From contig NW_026947507.1 in NCBI RefSeq assembly GCF_034190915.1, positions 35,014,001 through 35,078,000 of the forward strand: a DNA stretch of 64,000 nucleotides, in the 5' to 3' direction. A program made the translations under genes and the position numbers. Shown here in pieces: positions 57,602-64,000 of the stretch (position 1 is the stretch's first letter; the number at the start of each line of letters is the position of its first letter). This stretch comes from Cavia porcellus. Lineage: Eukaryota; Chordata; Mammalia; Rodentia; Caviidae. The notes under the pieces were generated by a model that had not been told where the DNA came from, ran no database searches, and saw nothing but the letters and a program-made list of their open reading frames with translations.

Positions 57602-59609
57602 CATGGGTTTCTTTAGGTAGTGAAAGTTTGAGGAAGAAGAAAAGGTGCTGACATTTTTTTGAAGACCTACTATGCATCTGCCCAAAGCTGGTGTTTAATT
57701 TTCTGAATAATCCTATGAGGTTGAGGGTGCAGGAACTCAGACAGGCTTTATAGCACAGTCACATGGCCAGCAGCCAGCACACTGTGGCCAGACACCTGCC
57801 AAAGGAAACTGTGTAGCTGTCTACACTGCCGCAAGCAAAGAGGGTGTTGACTGTTTCATGGAGGGGAGTGAGGACTGTCAAAAGTGCAAAGTACTCAAGC
57901 CAGGCTGCATGAACAATTTGTGGGAACAGATCAAATGTTTTCAATAGGCCTAAACCCCTCTGGAATGGCTAACAGAGATCCCTCCAGTGGTGCAGGGCAT
58001 TGGTTAAGTGGTTAAATTTCTTGCCATTGAGAAAAGGAAGACACCGCCCACCTACCCAGCCCCGTCTGCTTTCTGACACCTCCAGGCCTCACGAGGGAGG
58101 ATATGTCCATCCCTCCCCTCCAGCCACATCCTGGAGGTTGTCACCACTGGGTTCACGAAATCAAGGAGTGACCTGGATTGCTTCCCTCCTGTTTGTTCTC
58201 TAACTAAACAGTGGAGACTTAAGTCTTTCTGCCCAGAACAACAGCTCCTCTGGGGAAGACATGGAGGACAGAGACTTCCTCCTTGAGCTGGGCAGTTCTA
58301 ATAAAAGCTGCAAAAGGCCTGCTGGGCCCAGGCAGACACTGACCCAGGTTGGGCCAATCACAAGACCCCTTTCTCCTCACCACCATATTCCGGGGATGAG
58401 GAAGTAACACAAACTGGAGTCCTTGTCTGAGGTTTTCCTAAGGGAGAACACTTCTTTTATCAGGTTATGAGACACCCAGGTGTGAGCATAGACATACAGG
58501 GACCAAGGTTCTAGCTTCACTGTCACAGAAAGAACACACACATAAGTCACGTACAGAGAAATGAAATTAGGTGACAAGGAGAAAGAGTATCATTTGTGCT
58601 TGAAACATGGTGATATACCTCTGCCCTTTGTATATTTTATGATGTAAGATAAACAATTCTTTTTTACTTTTCCTAACCCGGTCATTTAAAGCAAATATAT
58701 ATATACTACAACTCAACTATATTTGCTAATATTGCATGACCTTCTCTAAGTTCTAAGTAACCAGGCACACTATGAAAAGGTCACAGGCAAAACATCACAT
58801 CCACATAGTCTGTGTAAGCCATGCAAAAGAACTGGGAGGGGAGGAGGACTTCAGCAGAGCAGCTCTGAAAACCGATCTGATCATTAGATGATGATCAGGA
58901 CAGTCCAGCATGCCTAGGACTCTTTCTTGTCCTAGTTCACCCAGGGAAGAACAGCTCAAGCAGATGTCAACACCAAGGAAAATCACGTCACTACTGAAAA
59001 TGACAAGGATGTGAATCATGCCCATATACGAACATTTTAACATGAAATCACATTAAGGGATTAAAAAGCAAGAGCCACTGCAGTTCATGCCCCCTGGTTA
59101 TAAATGGGGAAAATGTTAAGCTATGATCCAAGGATTCTCCAAAGGAAATATTAAAAGATGCTAAGGAAAGACCTCGTTCATTGTGTTCTCTTCTAATAAA
59201 GTTGCTCAAAAGTCTCAATCATTTCTTGAAGTTCAGTTGAACAAAGCCTCAAGCCTTCGGTTAGAGAAAATGTTACTGGTTCTGGAAGCATCAGTAAATC
59301 CAACTGATTCTCTTTTCCAAGACAAAGAAGCTCCCATTTCAAGGGAGACCTGGCTCCCTAAACCTGGGCAGCCCCAAATCCTGCAGCCTTCAGGCTAGAG
59401 AAAGGTCTGAGGCAACCCCTGGAAAAGGGCCACCTAGCCCTTCTGGGCATGACATAGACCTCAGCGCCACCTCCAAGAAGAAATGACTGATCTCCTTTCT
59501 TAGCCTCCTGAGTTCTTCAAGAACTCCTGAGCTCCCTCCCAAACCCCTTCCACAGAAGCAGGTCCAATAGTGACACCTAATCTCTGATGTCACACCCACT
59601 GGGTTCCAC

Positions 59610-60060
59610 CCTTGGCTCAGCTACTCAACAGCAGTGTCCCTCGGAGGAGGTCACTGAATGAGCCATCAGTTTTCTGTTTCTGTGAAGTGGAGGTGGTGGT
59701 GGTACTTACCTGGGGTAGCCCAGAGGGCTCAATGAGATCTCTGATGAGGAAATACACGTGAGTGTCTTGGCAGTGCCCAGCACATGAGGCTGTACCAAGG
59801 CTCAAGGAAAGGGACACAACACCTGTGACTATTAATAAGCACCTCCCACGTTAAAAGAGTGCCATACCGAGGGTTTTTACTAACACCACCCCAAGGCACC
59901 CTGACAACAATTCTCCTGCATGGCTATTATTGGCCCCTATTTTACAGGCAAAGAAATGGAGGCTTAAGTAACCTAAATCAGCATCACAGGAGCAAGGCCA
60001 AAAGGCTTAGGTTCAAATCCAAGCTCCAAAGCCAGATTTTTCCTTCCACTATGCTGTCCC
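59610..60060 (+). mobile_element. MIR-type remnants (two adjoining)
   Basis: The first (about 59610-59790) has CAGTTTTCTGTTTCTGTGAA and GGGCTCAATGAGATCTCTGA. The second (about 59870-60060) has CCCCTATTTTACAGGCAAAG and AAATGGAGGCTTAAGTAACC. Both are diverged. Confidence 0.55.
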
Positions 60061-60589
60061 CAGCCACCCACATTTCCCAGCCGCTGCACTCTACCCTCTC
60101 CCAGTATTCTGACACCATAGAATGAAAGAGGTTTATTTTCCTTCTGGGGCCACCGGAGGAGATCACCAAGTATAATCCCACCCCATACAGTTCCAATCCA
60201 GAGCTCACTGAGTACACCCTCTCTTCCCCAGGTTAACAATGAAGGCAACAGTGAGAGATACAATAACCTGGAAAAGGGGCTGTGTTTACAGTCGCTGGAC
60301 TCCGGTTGACCAGAGCAGTCAATTAGACCCAAGCCAGTGCCAAAAGACCAACCCCAGTGGTGGGCCAACACCTGCTCTGGGAGAGGGTCAAGGGAGCCTA
60401 GAAGGAGCAGAGGCCAACCTAAGCCCTCTGGAACTCCCCACAGGGCCCAGAGATGAGAACCAAAGCCATTTCCTTCTATAAGAGACCATCATTAGACACC
60501 TTTCCTCATGTCCTCTGAAAACAGACCCCCTTCTCCATCTTCCCCCATCCCTTCACCTATGTTCCAAAACTGTTACTACCAAGTAAGAG

Positions 60590-60830
60590 GAAAAAAGAAT
60601 TAAATGTATGCACCATTTGATTTTAATTGAAGGACTGTTCTATTTCATTGAACTGCTAAGTAAGCTGAACAAGAGATTGTGTTTACATAAGCAAACCCCA
60701 AGTCACTATAGACTTGCTGTCACATTAAGTCAATACTTATGAAGGCTCTCTATTTAATTATTCAGTGAGGATTGACTTATTATTGTGTTGAGTGTGGTTA
60801 GCCTTGAGCTAGGTAGCCAGCCGGCTGAAG
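60590..60830. promoter_or_regulatory. Best candidate conserved enhancer, GFRA2 intron 4
   Basis: Repeat-free, AT-rich but complex sequence with clustered transcription-factor cores: TTTTAATTGAAG, a perfect forkhead core TGTTTAC (60680-60686), TATTTAATTATTC (homeodomain TAATTA at 60755-60760) and TGTGGTT (RUNX-like, 60793-60799). Its position inside the large intron of a neuronal receptor gene suits an enhancer. Function and conservation are inferred. Confidence 0.35.
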
Positions 60831-61309
60831 GATTCTTTCAGCCTTCTCTGAATGCTGACACGCTTCTGGCTGGTGGTGAGGTTGGTTTATTCCTCTCCCT
60901 CCTGTCGCCAAGCCCACTGCTCCCCACCCACCCCTTTAGCAGGAGGCAGCAGGTGACCCTGCTTGCTCCCCCACTCAAATGGCCTGCCTGAGATGGCTCA
61001 TGAGACTCTGACACACGAAGTCTCAACAGGATAGCAGTGCAGCCTGTATTCCTCCTACTCCTGATTCTGCAGACCTCACAGTCAAGGACCAGATGTTTCC
61101 CTGGCCTTGCTATTCCCGGCGTGTTCCCTTCAACCTCCACAAGATGTGTTTCTCAGTCTTTATAACCCCTCCAAACCCTTTTATTCCGTGGCAATCCAGA
61201 AAGCTTTTTATATCAAATGACAAACCCTGAAATATAACATGCAGAGAAAAGTCCAGAGCTCAGTGCTTCACCTAAACTGCAGAGCAGCGGGAGAGGCAGG
61301 ACGTCAAGG

Positions 61310-61460
61310 TGACTAAGAGCAAACTTCCAGGCTCCCGGATTCAAACTCCAGTCCTGCCAGTCCCAAAGGGTACAACCTTGGGACAATGCACTGACTCTGC
61401 TTTAACTGAGGACCCTCGTCCACATAAAGGAGCTAATAGGTTCTGGGAAGAGCAATGGAG
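61310..61460 (+). mobile_element. MIR SINE remnant
   Basis: AGACCAAACTTCC-like start, then CTCCCGGATTCAAACTCCAG, GTACAACCTTGGGACAATGC and ATAAAGGAGCTAATAGGTTC follow MIR in order. Confidence 0.55.
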
Positions 61461-61559
61461 ATTCCCATAGAGTACCTAAGACTATGCTAGCCTCGGCTCT
61501 GTACTTCTAAGCTAACTCTCCAGAAGGAGAACCTCCTGACTTCCCTCAGGCCGTCATCT

Positions 61560-62020
61560 GCCATCCTGGCCCCCACTGGGACCCTGGAAATCTCTATCAC
61601 CTCATCTCAACTCTTCCATATTTCTCCTAGTCCAAACCCTCAGAGCAAACCACACATACTCAACCATGACATTTCCTGCTGCTTCTTCGTGGTTCCTGCT
61701 CTTTTGCTGCTTCTCCGGCTGAGCATGCCTTCCTCCCGCCATGCCCTCCTTAAAATTTCCTCCAGTTTCAGACTTTCCAAACCCAATCACAAAACATATC
61801 TTCCAGAAAACCTCCCCTGAATGCCTTGTCTAACTCTGAACGTGTTTCACAAACTCCTGTCACTGTATTTGTATCATCACATCATAATTTACATTTTGCT
61901 TATCTGTTTCCCCCACTATGAGGCCCTTCAGGACAGAAATCATCTTATCCATGCCTGAATCTCCAATGCCCAAAAACAGCCCTTGACACATAACAGCCAT
62001 GGAGTTGAGGGACAGGAGGA
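61560..62020 (+). mobile_element. L2 LINE 3' end
   Basis: TCCAGAAAACCTCCCCTGAA, CACTGTATTTGTATCATCAC, TCTGTTTCCCCCACTATGAG, GACAGAAATCATCTTATCCA and CCTTGACACATAACAGCC give the standard L2 3'-end order. Confidence 0.75.
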
Positions 62021-62024
62021 AGAA

Positions 62025-62150
62025 TGGATGGATGAGTGGGCAGAGAGGTGGGTGGATGGATGGATGGATGGATGGGGAGATGGGTGGAGGATGAGTGGGT
62101 AGTTGAATGAGTGGATGATGGGTGGAAGGATGGATGAATGGATAGATGAA
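62025..62150. repeat. (GGAT)n/(GGTG) minisatellite-like repeat
   Basis: Degenerate GGATGGATGGATGGATG and GGTGGATGAGTGG units, starting directly behind the L2 3' end, where such repeats often arise. Confidence 0.92.
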
Positions 62151-63079
62151 TAAGGACTGCATCAGGCAGCAAGAAGAACCTTCCTCTAAACAACAGAGAA
62201 TCTAAGAACTCTCCTAACACCTCTCCTTGAAAACTTAAATCACAGGTAGATCTCCAGCTAACAGCACGGAAAATTGTGTCAATGTTAGATTTACCTGGAA
62301 ACCAAGATATCCCAATGCTAGATGCCCTCCAGTGGATATGTCTTTCTCTCTGATCTTACTTGGTGGCTGTTAAGGCTCAGAAAAGTCTCTACCATCTCTT
62401 GTAATAGCCATTCGCTAAAAAGAGTCCCAAGTGGCCTACAAGAATTAACACACATCCTTAAGCACCACTCTTAACATGAAGAAGTGCCTTGGGAACCTAC
62501 CAAAGAGAAGCCAATGTGTCCCTGTGGAGAAAAGCTGGATGAAGTGTCCATTCTCTAGCAAGCAGAAGGGCAAAGGTAGCCGGTGCTGGGGCTGAGTACG
62601 GAGGTCAAAACGTCTGCTGCTTACAAACCCTAAACCCTGGAAATATTACTGCGCCTCTCACTGCCTAGGTGGCCGTGACCCACACAGAAGATATTTGGGG
62701 GACTAAATGTAACCACATAAGCGAAAGCATTTCTGAAATCAGAGTGTACTAGACATATCTTTAGTATTTTTTGTCTAAAGAAAATGAAGAGAGAACATGA
62801 CAGTTCCACTGCACCCTAATCTTCTTCTTTGCCTGGCTAGATGGACAAGTTCCCAGTGCAGGAGTGGGAGTAAAAGCGAGGGGATAGGTGGGCAGAGAAC
62901 AGAGCAGCCTGCACAGTGCAGCAGGAAGCAGGAAGGAGCAGATGATGCCTCTACATCCAAGGAAGTACAGGGGCCCTTGGACCTTCAGCCCCTTTCCCAG
63001 TGCCTTCCATTCCAGGCCTTCTAGAACAAGATGCATGGACAAATACTATTCCTATCTGGCAAATGTCTGGGCAGCTATG
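62151..63079. other. Unique GFRA2 intron 4 sequence
   Basis: No repeat or exon recognised. Confidence 0.5.
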
Positions 63080-63280
63080 TCACCACTAGGAGTCTTTCTC
63101 ATTATATAGACTAATGAGAATGCTGTGCTTCTCAGAGAAATTTATCATCCATTATAAATGACATTTTTTCTGAACTAACAAAGGATATGAGGCTGGAGAG
63201 ACTGACTAAAAGGAAATGTTTAGCTGATTCCAGAAACCATTGAGGAATCTAATTACCTACCCCCTTGCTGGACAGTCCTT
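63080..63280. promoter_or_regulatory. Candidate conserved non-coding element, GFRA2 intron 4
   Basis: A repeat-free AT-rich block with ATAGACTAATGAGAATG, TTATCATCCATTATAAATGA, CTAACAAAGGATATG (SOX/TCF-like core ACAAAGG) and AATCTAATTACC. It is inference from composition. Confidence 0.28.
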
Positions 63281-64000
63281 TCTCCCCTCTGTGTTCTCCC
63301 TTCCATGTGGACCCCTTTCTCTGCCCACTCATCCCTGAACCCCTGAGCCAGGAACCCAGGAAGGCCAGCACATTGGCCCCAGGACTACGCTGCCCACGGG
63401 AAGAGCAAAGTCTTACACGGTAGCATCGCCGGAGCACATAAGACCAGATTATTTGTGGTCCCAACTTGCTGATGCAAGATGAAAAATACAGCGAACTGCA
63501 GCTGCTGAACTCAGCTCTTTACTTTTTCTCCCTTCTTTCCCCTTCGCTGAGGTTAGTGTTTTACAAAAAGGGCTTTAAAAACTAAAATCTATAAACTGAG
63601 GGGTTCCGACCTGTCAGCATAAGGTCAGGCACGGGGAATGCGGTGTGCAAAGAGGACGGAGCGTGCGTCCATCTCACCTGCATTCAGTGAGCTCTCTCAC
63701 ACATGACACCACATGCGCACCCAGGCCAAGGCCCTGCTGCCTGGACAAGACCCCACACCTCCGGGTGGAAAGTCCTTATGCCCTCATCAGAAGTCCTTTC
63801 CCCGAGCCCTGACTCTTAGTTTCTTCTCTGTTTCTACTCCCCAACCCCAAGGCAAGTGATAATACTGGGTCTCCTTCTGACATCACAGGGCTGGACAGCA
63901 GGGAGCAAGGCTGCCAGCCATGGCGGGGTATGGACAGCACTGGGTATATGGAGCTGAGGTCTGACCTGAGCCAGCTCCCGCCAGAGCCTCCCCATGCAGG

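Larger units (their letters stand above)
36322..64000 (-). other. GFRA2: GFRA2 gene, 3' half (exons 5-9, partial gene)
   Basis: GDNF family receptor alpha-2 is a GPI-anchored cell-surface receptor. It binds neurturin and presents it to the RET tyrosine kinase in neurons. Five minus-strand exons with GT-AG borders are visible and join in frame into roughly 200 codons matching the C-terminal 43% of the 464-residue human protein. Intron phases read 2, 1, 1, 0, 0 from intron 4 to intron 8. The splice-joined product keeps every cysteine I expect in domain 3 and ends in a hydrophobic GPI signal. Exons 1-4 are absent; the exon 4 signature (a CNRRKCH-like motif) is nowhere on the minus strand, so the gene continues past 64000. 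The cleavage site near 36322 is estimated from the poly(A) signal. No frameshift or premature stop is seen, so this is a functional locus rather than a processed pseudogene, which would lack introns. Confidence 0.96.
50367..64000 (-). other. GFRA2: GFRA2 intron 4 (3' part)
   Basis: At least 13.6 kb of the phase 2 intron upstream of exon 5. It contains MIR, L1, ID, LTR-like, MER5-like and L2 copies listed separately, three simple repeats and two repeat-free AT-rich stretches that may be regulatory. I searched the minus-strand translations for the exon 4 cysteine pattern and found none, so the 5' splice site of this intron lies outside the window. Confidence 0.85.

Noticed and set aside
50367..64000. 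GFRA2 exon 4 or earlier exons within the window
   Set aside because: No minus-strand frame carries the exon 4 cysteine pattern or its conserved motifs, so these exons must lie outside.

Overview
The window is mammalian nuclear DNA, most likely from a rodent. It has large introns with GT-AG splice sites, (CA)n and (GT)n microsatellites, and L1, L2 and MIR remnants. It also carries 7SL-derived B1 SINEs with the rodent-type internal duplication and tRNA-derived ID-like SINEs ending in poly(A). The B1/ID mixture does not look like mouse, rat or kangaroo rat. A beaver-like castorimorph is my best guess, but this is tentative and rests on repeat style alone.

One protein-coding gene can be supported: the 3' half of GFRA2 (GDNF family receptor alpha-2, the neurturin co-receptor) on the minus strand. 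Five coding exons, called 5 to 9 here by analogy with the usual nine-exon gene, lie at 50366-50257, 49544-49404, 47283-47111, 38536-38483 and 37683-37561. All phases agree. Joined, they give about 199 codons plus a split first codon, the same length as the matching part of human GFRA2 as I remember it. They encode the third cysteine-rich domain, the Ser/Thr/Pro-rich stalk and the C-terminal GPI-attachment signal. The 3' UTR runs to an AATAAA at 36346-36341. Exons 1-4 (signal peptide and domains 1-2) are not in the window and should lie beyond 64000, so 50367-64000 is part of intron 4.

Layout: 1-36.3 kb is intergenic sequence downstream of GFRA2, gene-poor and built from old repeats. These are a nested antisense L1 at 4.3-6.9 kb, a second antisense L1 at 16.4-17.6 kb, LTR-like elements, and three copies of an unusual palindromic mariner-derived element at 13.6, 23.4 and 27.0 kb. 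There is also a degenerate 150-bp tandem repeat at 18.5 kb and a direct duplication at 35.0/35.6 kb. From 36.3 to 64 kb is GFRA2 with SINE, LINE and LTR insertions in its introns.

Several repeat-free, AT-balanced stretches look like candidate conserved non-coding elements; the best is at 60.6-60.8 kb in intron 4. I found no CRISPR array, operon, viral genome or other novel gene system. The most unusual items are the mariner palindromes, the 10-bp CA-rich repeat in the GFRA2 3' UTR, and the frame-neutral 54-nt exon 8. Repeat family names come from recognition, not from a database search, and repeat boundaries are approximate.
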